Positions 7,755 through 16,165 of a stretch of 64,000 bases of DNA are shown one piece after another. Each line of letters opens with the position of its first letter. Within the stretch, counting starts at the first letter, position 1. The DNA comes from Pseudomonas sp. Root71 (lineage in GTDB: Bacteria; Pseudomonadota; Gammaproteobacteria; Pseudomonadales; Pseudomonadaceae), in the NCBI RefSeq assembly GCF_001429045.1, contig NZ_LMHY01000030.1, forward strand, positions 1 through 64,000. Reading direction: 5' to 3'. The notes below the pieces were generated by a model. It made no database searches. It saw only the letters and a list, made by a program, of their open reading frames with translations, and was not told where the DNA came from. Position numbers and translations under genes: made by a program.

Positions 7755-10073
7755 TTAATTCATCCAGCCTTTGACCCAGTCCATCACCGACTCTGCAGGG
7801 TTTTCACCACCGCAAGCGGCACCGGGAGGTGGTTCACTGCCGCGAATATACGGCATCTGCACGGCACCCGGGCAACCAGCATCAGAACCTTGCCCGGTTC
7901 GCGAGTCCACCCAGGCCTGAACGATATTATCCGGCTGCGGCATGTCCAGCGGCAACGGGTCGGCCTTGCGCATGAAACTGGTCCAGACCTGCAAGGCCCC
8001 TGTGGCGCCGGTGAATGGCGTCTTGCCGTTGTCGTCGCGACCCAGCCAGACCACCGCCAGCAAGTCCTGGCTGAAACCGGCAAACCAACTGTCCCGCGAG
8101 TCGTTACTGGTACCGGTCTTGCCCGCCAGGGTCAGGGTCCTTGGCAGCACGTTATAGACCGAGCTGCCGGTACCTTCACGCATCACCCGCTGCATGGCGC
8201 TCTGGATCAGGTAAATGGAGGCCGGATCGAAACGTTGCTGGATCTGGAATGGATAACGCTTGAGCGGCTCGCCCTCGGCAGTCAGCACGCTGCGAATCCC
8301 GCGCATCGGCGTATTGAAGCCGCCGTTGGCGAGGGTCTGGTACATGGTCGCCACTTCGATTGGCGTCATGCCGCCGGCCCCGAGCAACATCGACGGGAAG
8401 GCCGGGAATTCACGGGTCACACCCAGGCGCTCCACCGTTTTCAGGACGTTCGGCACCCCCACCGCCAAACCGAGACGCGCGGTCGACAGGTTGTAGGAAT
8501 GCGCCAGGCCTTGATAGAGGAACACTGTACCGTGAGAACGACGATCATAGTTCTGCGGCTTCCAGACCTGACCGTCCGCGCCTTTGACCGAAAAGGATTC
8601 GTCCGACAGCCAACTGGTCAGTGTGTACTGGCTTGGTTTCTCCAGTGCGGTCAGGTAAACCGCCGGCTTGATCAGCGAGCCGATCGGCCGTACCGCATCC
8701 AGCGCCCGGTTGAACCCGGCAAAACTGGCCTGGCGACTGCCGATCATGGCCTGCACCTCCCCCGTCTCCGGGTTGGTCACGACCATTGCCGCTTCCACGT
8801 CATCGGAACCCTTGCGCCCAGCCAGGCGCTTGAAGGTGTCGTTGACCGAAGCTTCAGCCTTCATCTGCAGGATCGGATCGAAGCTGGTGAAGATGCGCAG
8901 CCCTTCTTCGGTCAAGTCTTCGTCGCGATAGTCTTCGCGCAGCTGACGCTTGACCAGATCGAGGAAGCCGGGGAACGAGCTGTCCGCCAGACTGCCGCGC
9001 TTGGTCACGCCCAAAGGCATTTTCTTCGCCGCCTCAACCTGCTCGGCAGTCGCGACGCCCTGCTCTTGCAGCACATCGAGCACCAGGTTGCGCCGCTCGA
9101 GGGCACGCTCCGGATAACGACGGGGGTTATAGGAAGAAGGCCCCTTGACCATGCCCACCAGCAGCGCAACCTGATGCAGCTTGAGCTCGGCCAGCGGCTG
9201 GCTGAAGAAGAACTGGCTGGCCAGGCCGAAACCATGCACCGCGCGCTGACCGTCCTGCCCGATAAACACTTCGTTGAGGTAAGCCTCGAGAATTTCGGGC
9301 TTGTCGTAATGCAGTTCAAGTAGCAGCGCCATCATCGCTTCGGTGAGTTTGCGGCTCAGGCTGCGCTCGTTGGTCAGGTAGAAGTTCTTGACCAACTGTT
9401 GCGTCAGGGTACTGCCGCCCTGACGCATGCGCCCGGACGAACCGTTGACCCAGATTGCACGGGCGATCGACTTCGGCGAAACACCAAAGTGATGATAAAA
9501 ATCACGATCCTCGACCGCCACCAGCGTTTCAAGCAGGTACGGCGGCACCTGATCGATCTTGATCAGAATCCGGTCTTCGAGGTTTTTCGGGTACAGGCCA
9601 CCGATCAACAGCGGCTCCAGGCGCACCACCGACAGCTTCGAGCCTTTTGCCCCCGCCAACTCGGCCACGTAATCGCCGGAGAAACGCACCCGCACCGGTT
9701 GCGCTTGCTCCATGCCTTCATAGAACTGGAAGCCGCGGGTGTTCAGGTCAACGGTATTGCCATTGACCGACGCCGCCCCCGGACCATTGGCCACGCTTTC
9801 ACGGCGATAACCCAGGGCATCGAGTTCGGTCAGGAAATCATCCCGGCTCAGCTTCTGTCCGACGAACAGTTCGAGCGGGCGCGCGTAAACCTTGGCCGGG
9901 ATGGTCCAGCGCTTGCCGGAGAACTTCTCCTGGACGATTGCATCAAGGTAAACGGCGAATCCGGCCAGCACCACAAGGGCGACCAGACTGAGTTTAATGG
10001 CCCAGCCCAGCCACGGGCGCAGGCCCTTGGAGGGTGGTTTTTTTGGGGTGCGGGGAGTTCGAGTACGAGTCAT
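7755..10073 (-). CDS. mrcB: Penicillin-binding protein 1B, bifunctional peptidoglycan synthase
   Basis: A class A PBP that polymerises lipid II into glycan strands and cross-links them. 772 residues: a short basic cytoplasmic tail, a membrane anchor at about 25-46, a UB2H-type domain, the GT51 glycosyltransferase with catalytic Glu in AVEDRDFYHHFG (about 188), and the transpeptidase domain with SLIK (about 464), SYN in HSYNLS and KTG (about 649) motifs. Length and motifs are normal. The start is ATG. A proline- and lysine-rich N-terminus precedes the anchor. It heads an operon with a TPR lipoprotein and a YqcC protein. Confidence 0.97.
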   Translation of the reverse strand: MTRTRTPRTPKKPPSKGLRPWLGWAIKLSLVALVVLAGFAVYLDAIVQEKFSGKRWTIPAKVYARPLELFVGQKLSRDDFLTELDALGYRRESVANGPGAASVNGNTVDLNTRGFQFYEGMEQAQPVRVRFSGDYVAELAGAKGSKLSVVRLEPLLIGGLYPKNLEDRILIKIDQVPPYLLETLVAVEDRDFYHHFGVSPKSIARAIWVNGSSGRMRQGGSTLTQQLVKNFYLTNERSLSRKLTEAMMALLLELHYDKPEILEAYLNEVFIGQDGQRAVHGFGLASQFFFSQPLAELKLHQVALLVGMVKGPSSYNPRRYPERALERRNLVLDVLQEQGVATAEQVEAAKKMPLGVTKRGSLADSSFPGFLDLVKRQLREDYRDEDLTEEGLRIFTSFDPILQMKAEASVNDTFKRLAGRKGSDDVEAAMVVTNPETGEVQAMIGSRQASFAGFNRALDAVRPIGSLIKPAVYLTALEKPSQYTLTSWLSDESFSVKGADGQVWKPQNYDRRSHGTVFLYQGLAHSYNLSTARLGLAVGVPNVLKTVERLGVTREFPAFPSMLLGAGGMTPIEVATMYQTLANGGFNTPMRGIRSVLTAEGEPLKRYPFQIQQRFDPASIYLIQSAMQRVMREGTGSSVYNVLPRTLTLAGKTGTSNDSRDSWFAGFSQDLLAVVWLGRDDNGKTPFTGATGALQVWTSFMRKADPLPLDMPQPDNIVQAWVDSRTGQGSDAGCPGAVQMPYIRGSEPPPGAACGGENPAESVMDWVKGWMN

Positions 10074-10189
10074 GGCGGCGGATTATACGCACTTTATTCA
10101 TCCTCAACAGGAGCGCTCCGAGGTTTGCGTCAGGCGGACTTGCAGCCATAATGACGGCCTTGAATTTCCCAGACTCTGAAGGATCGCCT

Positions 10190-11746
10190 GTGAGCCAGTC
10201 CCTGATCGCTGCCCTGCAAAACCCTGCCCTCTACCCGCATCCTGTAGAGGGATTCCAGGTCATCGAGACCCATATTTCCTGGGTACTGCTCACCGGCCCC
10301 TATGCCTATAAAGTGAAGAAGCCGGTCAATTTCGGTTTTCTTGACTTCACCAGCCTTGAGGCTCGCGAACACTTTTGCGCTGAAGAACTGCGCCTGAACC
10401 AGCGCCTGACCGACGATCTGTACCTCGAAGTGCTGCCCGTCACCGGCAGCGCCGAAGCTCCGCAACTGGGCGGCGAAGGCCCGGCCATCGAATACGTACT
10501 GAAGATGCGCCAGTTCCCGCAAACCGGCTTGCTCAGCACCCTGCAAGCCAATGGCGAACTGACCACCGCGCACATCGACGAGATGGCCGAGCAAATCGCC
10601 CGCTTCCACCTCAACGCACCGAAGGTGCCGGCCGGGCACGAAGCCGGCACCCCGGACAGTGTCATGGCGCCGGTGTGGCAGAACTTCGAACAGATCCGCC
10701 CGTTCCTCAGCGATAAAGCCGACCTGTTGCAACTCGACGCCCTGCAAGCCTGGGCAGAAAGCAGCTTCGAGCGCCTAAAGCCGCTGCTCGCCCAGCGCAA
10801 GGCCGAAGGTTTCATTCGTGAATGCCACGGTGATATCCACCTGGGTAACGCCACCGTGATCGACGGCAAGGTCGTGATCTTCGACTGCATCGAATTCAAC
10901 GAACCGTTTCGCTTTACCGACGTTTACGCCGACACCGGCTTCCTGGCGATGGACCTGGAAGATCGCGGCTTGAAGTGCCTGGCGCGCCGCTTCATCAGCC
11001 AGTACCTGGAGCTGACCGGCGACTATCGCGGCCTCGAACTGCTGAACTTCTATAAAGCCTACCGCGCACTGGTTCGCGCCAAGGTTGCCCTGTTCAGCAT
11101 GCCGGCCGACGCCACTGCGGTGCAGCGCGCCACCACCCTGCGCCAGTACCGCAACTACGCCAACCTGGCGGAAAGCTATAGCACCATTCCTTCGCGCTTC
11201 ATGGCCATTACCCACGGTGTTTCCGCTGTCGGCAAGAGCCACGTCGCCATGCGCCTGGTCGAAGCCCTGGGTGCGATCCGCCTGCGTTCCGATGTCGAGC
11301 GCAAGCGCCTGTTCGGCGAGCAAACCGTCGAGAACGACGTACAGGCCGGCATCTATAGCGCCGACGCCAGTGCAGCGACCTATGCCCGCCTGCACGAAAT
11401 CGCCGGCGTCATTCTGCGTGCGGGTTTCCCGGTGGTGGTGGATGCCACTTACCTCAAGCATGATCAGCGTGACAGTGCAGCGAAGGTTGCCGAAGCCACC
11501 GGCGCCCCCTTCCTGATCCTCGACTGCAATGCGCCACAGGCCGTGATCGAAAGCTGGCTGGCCATGCGCCAGGCAGACAAGAAAGACCCGTCCGATGCCA
11601 CCCTGGCCGTTATCGCAGCCCAGCAAACCAGCCGTGAAGCGCTGACGCCTGCGGAAATCCTCTGCAGCAAGCGCGTCCAGACCAATGAAAGCGGGACGCT
11701 CGATACCGTTGTGGAACAGATTCGCCAGCGCCTGCCAGGCCTGTAA
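10190..11746 (+). CDS. Aminoglycoside phosphotransferase-like kinase fused to a P-loop ATP-binding domain
   Basis: A 518-residue two-domain protein. The N-terminal part has the kinase-like signature HGDIHLGN (from about residue 213) and the metal-binding D of IFDCIEFN. The C-terminal part has a Walker A loop GVSAVGKS (from about 343) and looks like the AAA_33 zeta-toxin/kinase group. The family is common in Pseudomonas; its substrate is unknown and it should not be read as an antibiotic resistance gene. The GTG at 10190 is chosen because GAAGGA sits 6 bases ahead; ATG 10151 is the alternative. It is divergent from mrcB. Confidence 0.85.
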   Translation: MSQSLIAALQNPALYPHPVEGFQVIETHISWVLLTGPYAYKVKKPVNFGFLDFTSLEAREHFCAEELRLNQRLTDDLYLEVLPVTGSAEAPQLGGEGPAIEYVLKMRQFPQTGLLSTLQANGELTTAHIDEMAEQIARFHLNAPKVPAGHEAGTPDSVMAPVWQNFEQIRPFLSDKADLLQLDALQAWAESSFERLKPLLAQRKAEGFIRECHGDIHLGNATVIDGKVVIFDCIEFNEPFRFTDVYADTGFLAMDLEDRGLKCLARRFISQYLELTGDYRGLELLNFYKAYRALVRAKVALFSMPADATAVQRATTLRQYRNYANLAESYSTIPSRFMAITHGVSAVGKSHVAMRLVEALGAIRLRSDVERKRLFGEQTVENDVQAGIYSADASAATYARLHEIAGVILRAGFPVVVDATYLKHDQRDSAAKVAEATGAPFLILDCNAPQAVIESWLAMRQADKKDPSDATLAVIAAQQTSREALTPAEILCSKRVQTNESGTLDTVVEQIRQRLPGL

Positions 11747-11757
11747 GAAACTATTTC

Positions 11758-11787
11758 GGTCGTGAAGTCCGCGCTGGCTTCACGACC
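11758..11787 (+). terminator. Hairpin after the kinase/ATPase gene
   Basis: A 10-bp perfect stem GGTCGTGAAG / CTTCACGACC with a 10-base loop, 12 bases past the stop. It is followed by TTCAAA rather than a T run, so it may slow or process the transcript rather than terminate it. Confidence 0.45.
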
Positions 11788-11837
11788 TTCAAATGGTGGC
11801 ACTATACTGGCGTCATAAAACCATCAGGTGATGCGAC

Positions 11838-12182
11838 ATGAGCCAGCCTAAACTTCTCGACACATCGCTATATGCCCTGCTGCACAAAGACGACATCAAA
11901 GGTTTCAACAGTGAACGCCCCAAGGATGGTCCCATCGACATGGCAGGTGGAGATTTCCGGGGGCTGGACCTGCGCGAGCTGAATGCCGACGGCGTGGATT
12001 TCAGCGACGCCTACTTCCGTTCCGCCGACTTGCGCGGCATCGATTTTCGCAAAGCGAACCTGGAAGGCGCGAGCCTGGCTCACGCGCAGATCTCCGGTAC
12101 GTACTTTCCGGTCGAACTCAGTGCCGACGAAATCCTGATGTCGATGAACTTCGGCACGCGATTGCGTTATCGCACCCGATAA
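11838..12182 (+). CDS. Pentapeptide repeat protein
   Basis: 114 residues. The centre contains tandem pentapeptides of the A(D/N)LXX type (LDLRELNADGVDFSDAYF, then SADLRGIDFRKANLEGASL), forming a short right-handed beta helix of roughly two coils. The N-terminal 35 residues and the C-terminal 30 (VELSADEILMSMNFGTRLRY) are not repeats. The protein is far shorter than the DNA-mimic gyrase-protecting members, so that role is not implied. GGTG precedes the ATG. No clear operon partner. Confidence 0.85.
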   Translation: MSQPKLLDTSLYALLHKDDIKGFNSERPKDGPIDMAGGDFRGLDLRELNADGVDFSDAYFRSADLRGIDFRKANLEGASLAHAQISGTYFPVELSADEILMSMNFGTRLRYRTR

Positions 12183-12427
12183 TCACCGTCTCGCCGCCTT
12201 ACACGTCCAGCGCCTGCGCAGCGCTGGACTGCTGGGATATTCGCCCCTAAATCCTTGCTCTCCCCCACTCTTCCTCCCGCGCGCATAGACTTTTCACGCC
12301 CTGCCAATACTCGTTTCTTAGAAGCATTTGCGTCGTAATCGAGCAAACAATCACGCTTTTCCTACTGATGGCTACACTCCTCAGAAGATTGCCCACGCTC
12401 TCCATTCGGCCATCGCAAGGAGGCTTG

Positions 12428-12700
12428 ATGAATGATGAACTGCAACACCTGAAGAATCTTGGCAAGACGTCAGCGCAATGGCTGCATGCCGTGGGCATCC
12501 ATAGCGCTTCGGACTTGCGTCGCCTCGGGGCGGTGGATGCTTATCGGGCCGTGCGCACGCGCGGTTTTCGGGCGTCCAAGGTGTTGTTGTACGCAATTGA
12601 AGGCGCACTGATGGACGTTCACTGGAATGACATTCCTGCCGAGCGCAAGGAAGCCCTGAACAAACAACTGGAAGCCATCTCTACACGCCACAAGAACTGA
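12428..12700 (+). CDS. TfoX C-terminal domain protein
   Basis: A 90-residue protein consisting only of the TfoX/Sxy C-terminal helix-hairpin-helix-like domain (LKNLGKTSAQWLHAVGI, then RLGAVDAYRAVRTRG). Full-length Sxy proteins control competence in other gamma-proteobacteria; stand-alone C-terminal domains are common in Pseudomonas and of unknown role. The ATG at 12428 is chosen because AAGGAGG lies 4 bases ahead, rather than the longer reading frame from 12368. The prrF RNA gene follows downstream on the same strand. Confidence 0.85.
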   Translation: MNDELQHLKNLGKTSAQWLHAVGIHSASDLRRLGAVDAYRAVRTRGFRASKVLLYAIEGALMDVHWNDIPAERKEALNKQLEAISTRHKN

Positions 12701-12799
12701 TCTGATACATGCTTGCGAAGCTTTACAGCCTGAAACCCAATGATTACGAGGCCTGCAGACACAAATCCGGCGAATCGCAAAGAAATCGAAAAACAGCGG

Positions 12800-12830
12800 T
12801 TGACTTGGTAATGAGAATCGATATGATTAT
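12800..12830 (+). promoter_or_regulatory. prrF promoter with overlapping Fur box
   Basis: TTGACT (12800-12805), 16-base spacer, TATGAT (12822-12827). The spacer and -10 are covered by a Fur-box-like sequence, GGTAATGAGAATCGATATG, matching the 19-bp consensus at about 14 positions. A second partial match starts 8 bases further on. Occupancy by iron-loaded Fur would block RNA polymerase directly. Confidence 0.85.
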
Positions 12831-12833
12831 CAC

Positions 12834-12947
12834 AACTGGTCGCGAGACTGGTCGATATTCTGAAAAGCCCTTGGTTCGGACTCTCGGATTATCTCCTCAT
12901 CAGGCTAATCACGGTTATTTGACCCGGCTCTTGCCGGGTCTTTTTTT
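12834..12947 (+). ncRNA. prrF: PrrF iron-responsive small RNA
   Basis: About 114 nt, starting AACTGGTCGCGAG and ending in a strong terminator. The core CTCTCGGATTATCTCCTC plus ATCAGGCTAATCACGG matches the conserved pairing region of P. aeruginosa PrrF1/PrrF2. PrrF is made when iron is scarce and represses mRNAs for iron-containing proteins such as sodB, aconitase and succinate dehydrogenase, with Hfq. Only one copy lies here, so the tandem-dependent PrrH RNA of P. aeruginosa cannot be made at this locus. The start is inferred from the promoter position. Confidence 0.93.
12921..12947 (+). terminator. prrF rho-independent terminator
   Basis: Stem GACCCGGC-TCTT-GCCGGGTC with seven T residues straight after it: a textbook intrinsic terminator that also forms the 3' end and likely Hfq-binding tail of PrrF. 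Confidence 0.93.
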
Positions 12948-13070
12948 GCCTGTGGAAAAGTATTGGCAGGATGAAGGCACTTGCACCCGACGGACAGGGC
13001 AGCCATTTGATAGCATTCAACCTTCAAGCTCGGACATATCCAGTCACGAGCTGCGGGACCGAGGATAGAC

Positions 13071-13388
13071 ATGAAGTTGCTTTGCGCTGGCGCCGGGTTG
13101 GTCAATGACAGCAGCCGCGGGTTCGACATCGATGGCCAAAAGTTTTTTGCAGTGCGCCGCAGCGGACAGGTTTACGTCTATATCAATCGCTGCCCGCACC
13201 GGGGCGTTGCCCTGGAGTGGCATCCCGACCAGTTTCTCGACCCCAGCAACAGCCTGATCCAGTGCGCCACCCATGGCGCACTGTTCCTGATCGAAGACGG
13301 TGAATGCGTCGCCGGCCCTTGCGCGGGGCAAGCCTTGACCAGCGTGGCCTGCCGCGAGGACGAACAAGGTATCTGGATCAGCCTCTAG
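13071..13388 (+). CDS. Small Rieske [2Fe-2S] ferredoxin-like protein
   Basis: 105 residues, essentially a single Rieske domain. The cluster ligands are present as CPHRG (about 41-45) and CATHG (about 64-68), two Cys and two His. No oxygenase or membrane domain is attached, so it is probably a stand-alone electron carrier of the type near sfsA in Pseudomonas. GAGGA precedes the ATG. Its 3' end overlaps the convergent sfsA gene by 11 bases. Confidence 0.88.
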   Translation: MKLLCAGAGLVNDSSRGFDIDGQKFFAVRRSGQVYVYINRCPHRGVALEWHPDQFLDPSNSLIQCATHGALFLIEDGECVAGPCAGQALTSVACREDEQGIWISL

Positions 13389-14097
13389 CACCCGGCAATA
13401 CGTCCAGGCACCGGTCGACCAGCATTTCTTCGTGGCTCAACCGCACACCGTAGGCCAGCACCTCGACCCCACAGGCAATAGCCTCACGCAAGGCCTGCGC
13501 ATAAGCCGGATCGATTTCCTGCGCCGGGCGCACAGCCTCGATGTCGGAAAGGCAAACACAGTACAACTGCACCGCGCGAATACCGTCCCTGGCCAAGTGG
13601 GCCAGCTCCCGCAGATGCTTGGCGCCACGCTGGGTAACCGCATCGGGAAACGCCGCCACCGCCGTACCGTCGAACCCCAGGGTCACGCTTTTGACTTCGA
13701 CGTAGGCCGGCCCTTCGGGGTAATCGAGGCGGAAATCGATACGACTGTTTTCCTGACCATAAGCCACTTCGCGCTTGAGCCCGGTAAACCCGTTCAGCTC
13801 CGTGATGACGCCCGCTCGCAGCGCCTCTTCAATCAAACCGTTGGCGCGGGCGGTGTTCACGCAAAACAGCCGCCCTTGCGGGGTTTCGCCGATCTCCCAG
13901 GTGCCGGGCAACTTGCGTTTCGGATCGTTGGAGCGACTGAACCAGACCTGCCCGCCTTCGACCTGACAATTGAGCATCGAGCCTGTGTTCGGGCAGTGAA
14001 TGGTCAGCAATTCGCCGCCAACGGTTTCGATATCGGCGAGAAAACGCTTGTAACGTCGGATCAGGCGCCCTTCTTCGAGGGGAGGATGAAAACGCAT
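13378..14097 (-). CDS. sfsA: SfsA family protein (sugar fermentation stimulation homologue)
   Basis: 239 residues, the usual size of SfsA. Conserved blocks seen: HCPNTGSM, VWFSRSNDPKRKLPGTWEI, and YVEVKSVTLG, the last resembling the active site of nuclease-fold proteins, which fits a nucleic-acid-binding role. In E. coli the protein was linked to maltose metabolism, but its biochemical job is unsettled. The ATG overlaps the upstream aminotransferase stop (ATGA), so the two form an operon. Confidence 0.92.
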   Translation of the reverse strand: MRFHPPLEEGRLIRRYKRFLADIETVGGELLTIHCPNTGSMLNCQVEGGQVWFSRSNDPKRKLPGTWEIGETPQGRLFCVNTARANGLIEEALRAGVITELNGFTGLKREVAYGQENSRIDFRLDYPEGPAYVEVKSVTLGFDGTAVAAFPDAVTQRGAKHLRELAHLARDGIRAVQLYCVCLSDIEAVRPAQEIDPAYAQALREAIACGVEVLAYGVRLSHEEMLVDRCLDVLPGARG

Positions 14098-15269
14098 CAG
14101 CCTTGCCAGCTCCGCAATCCACGGGCAATGCGCTCGACCGCTTCCTGCAACCGCTCGAGATTTTGCGTGTAGGCGAACCGCACATGATGCCCGGCCTGAT
14201 AACGCCCGAAATCCAGCCCCGGGGTGAATGCCACATGTTCGGTTTCCAGAAAATACTTACAAAACGCGAAGGCATCGCCGCCGAACTTGCTGATATCGGC
14301 ATACAAGTAGAACGCCCCTTCCGGCTCCACGGCAATCCCGAAGCCCAATTCACGCAAGGCCGGCAGCAGGTAGTCCCGACGCCGGCCAAATTCGGCGCGA
14401 CGCTCTTCGAGAATGCTGATGGTCGCCGGCTCGAAACAGGCCAGAGCAGCGTGCTGCGCCATGCTTGGTGCACTGATGTAGAGGTTCTGGGCAAGCTTTT
14501 CCAGCTCACCGACGGCCGCGTCGGGTGCCACCAGCCAGCCGAGCCGCCAACCGGTCATCCCGAAGTACTTCGAAAAGCTGTTCAGAACGAATGCACTGTC
14601 GTCGACTTCCAGCACGCTGGCCGCATCGGTGCCATAGGTCAGGCCATGATAAATCTCGTCGACCACCAGATGACCGTGGCGCTCCTTGATCGCGACAGAC
14701 AGCTTCGCCAGCTCGTCGCGGGTCAGGATCGTGCCGGTCGGATTGGCTGGCGACGCCACCAGTGCGCCGACGCTGTCGTGGTCCCAATGACGCTCGATCA
14801 AGCCCGGCGTCAATTGATAACGCACATCCGGGCCGACCGGCACCAGTTGTGCCGCGCCTTCGACCAATCGCAGGAAGTGCCGGTTACACGGATAGCCCGG
14901 GTCCGCCAGCAGCCAGTGCTTGCCGGGGTCGACCAGCAAAGCGCTGGCCAGCAGCAGCGCGCCGGAGCCACCCGGCGTGATGAGGATGCGCCGTGGGTCG
15001 ATGTTCAAGCCATAACGCTGCTGATAAAAGCCCGAAATGGCCTCACGCAGCTCGGGAATGCCACGCGCGGCGGTGTAACGGGTCTTCCCCGCTGTCAGCG
15101 CAGCCTGGCCGGCCTGGATGATCGGTTCGGCGGTGGTGAAGTCCGGCTCGCCGATTTCCAGGTGGATCACATCGTGGCCGGCCGCCTGCAATTCATTGGC
15201 CCGCGCCAACAGCGCCATGACATGGAAAGGTTCGATCGCGCGACTGCGGGCACTGTAGGGCTGAGCCAT
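14097..15269 (-). CDS. Class I/II pyridoxal-phosphate aminotransferase
   Basis: 390 residues of the aspartate/alanine-type aminotransferase fold. The PLP lysine is in NSFSKYFGMTGWRLG (about residue 231), with the cofactor-binding N of SPANPTG and D/Y of VVDEIYHG. Such proteins at this locus are usually labelled aspC-like or alaA-like; the amino donor cannot be told from sequence. The start is ATG. It is the first gene of a pair with sfsA. Confidence 0.9.
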   Translation of the reverse strand: MAQPYSARSRAIEPFHVMALLARANELQAAGHDVIHLEIGEPDFTTAEPIIQAGQAALTAGKTRYTAARGIPELREAISGFYQQRYGLNIDPRRILITPGGSGALLLASALLVDPGKHWLLADPGYPCNRHFLRLVEGAAQLVPVGPDVRYQLTPGLIERHWDHDSVGALVASPANPTGTILTRDELAKLSVAIKERHGHLVVDEIYHGLTYGTDAASVLEVDDSAFVLNSFSKYFGMTGWRLGWLVAPDAAVGELEKLAQNLYISAPSMAQHAALACFEPATISILEERRAEFGRRRDYLLPALRELGFGIAVEPEGAFYLYADISKFGGDAFAFCKYFLETEHVAFTPGLDFGRYQAGHHVRFAYTQNLERLQEAVERIARGLRSWQG

Positions 15270-15603
15270 TGGCCTTCCTTCAACGGAATAAAAAACCGAT
15301 TCTACCCAAGCGCAGGAACGAGCGAGAACCTAAAGCGGTCAGAGGCCTTGTAACTCCGATCACGAATGACTCAAGCGCGCGCGCAAGGTTTGGCTAAAAT
15401 CAATAATTGAGCAGGGTTCCAGAGCCACCAGACAACGGTTTGTCGTCATTCGCAAGCACCATGTGCCGCGAGCTCGACATCCGGGAGTAGCGCGGCCCGA
15501 ATTGATCTGGTAAGTTCGCCCGCTTGCAGCCGCAGGGCCGGCAGGTGTCGGTGATGGAGCAATCCTGCGCAGATGGATTACAAGAGTAGAGGCGGTCTAT
15601 TTC
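15270..15603. other. Intergenic region holding the dksA leader
   Basis: A 334-base gap between the divergent aminotransferase and dksA genes. I find no convincing gene; the reading frames here lack start signals and family features. A weak -10 (TAAAAT, 15395-15400) suggests that dksA has a leader of roughly 200 bases. Confidence 0.5.
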
Positions 15604-16044
15604 ATGTCCACCCAAGCAAAGCAGCAAAACCAGACGATCAGCGGCTTCGAGCCCTATGTTCAGAAAACCGGCGAAGAGTACATGGGCGAGCCCATGCGCA
15701 AGCACTTCACCAAGGTCCTGAATCAGTGGAAAAAAGAGCTGATGGAAGGTGTCGACAAGACCGTGGACCACATGAAGGACGAAGCGGCCAACTTTCCTGA
15801 TCCGGCAGACCGTGCCAGCCAGGAAGAGGAATTCGCCCTAGAACTGCGTGCCCGCGACCGTGAACGCAAGTTGATCAAGAAGATCGACAAGACACTCCAG
15901 TTGATCGAAGACGAAGAGTACGGCTGGTGCGAATCCTGCGGCATCGAGATTGGCGTCAAGCGCCTCGAAGCGCGCCCTACCGCCGACCTGTGCATCGACT
16001 GCAAGACCCTGGCGGAAATCAAGGAAAAGCAAGTCGGCAAATAA
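15604..16044 (+). CDS. dksA: DksA, RNA polymerase secondary-channel regulator
   Basis: 146 residues. DksA binds RNA polymerase and, with ppGpp, represses rRNA promoters and activates amino-acid genes in the stringent response. The coiled coil carries the acidic tip (DPADRASQEEEFALELRARDRE, around 72-91). The C-terminal zinc finger has all four cysteines, C109, C112, C130 and C133 (CESC, CIDC), so this is the zinc-binding form rather than the Zn-free paralogue. AGAGG lies about 11 bases before the ATG. A strong terminator follows. Confidence 0.97.
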   Translation: MSTQAKQQNQTISGFEPYVQKTGEEYMGEPMRKHFTKVLNQWKKELMEGVDKTVDHMKDEAANFPDPADRASQEEEFALELRARDRERKLIKKIDKTLQLIEDEEYGWCESCGIEIGVKRLEARPTADLCIDCKTLAEIKEKQVGK

Positions 16045-16061
16045 TTGCGACTTGAACGAAG

Positions 16062-16088
16062 AACGGAGCGTGCGAACGCTCCGTTTTT
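16062..16088 (+). terminator. dksA rho-independent terminator
   Basis: Stem AACGGAGCGT-GCGA-ACGCTCCGTT followed by T residues, 17 bases after the dksA stop. Confidence 0.9.
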
Positions 16089-16110
16089 GTTTCCAGGATT
16101 CACCTCGGTA

Positions 16111-16127
16111 GCAAGCCCGCTCCCACA
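16111..16127. repeat. REP element, single
   Basis: GCAAGCCCGCTCCCACA: one arm of the GTGGGAGCGGGCTTGC repeat family that recurs at 26287, 36086, 48582 and 62797 in this window. It lies between dksA and gluQ. Confidence 0.8.
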
Positions 16128-16165
16128 GGGGGTTGGCGCCAGTCCAGATAAAGTAACATCACCCC

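Noticed and set aside
10190..11746. Aminoglycoside resistance gene
   Set aside because: Only the kinase fold is shared with aminoglycoside phosphotransferases. The ATPase fusion and core location point to a housekeeping family of unknown substrate.
12709..13068. 119-codon ORF between the TfoX gene and the Rieske gene
   Set aside because: It runs straight through the prrF promoter, sRNA and terminator, has no family features and no ribosome site.
15400..15771. 123-codon ORF antisense to the dksA start
   Set aside because: It overlaps the dksA 5' end on the other strand and has no recognisable domain.
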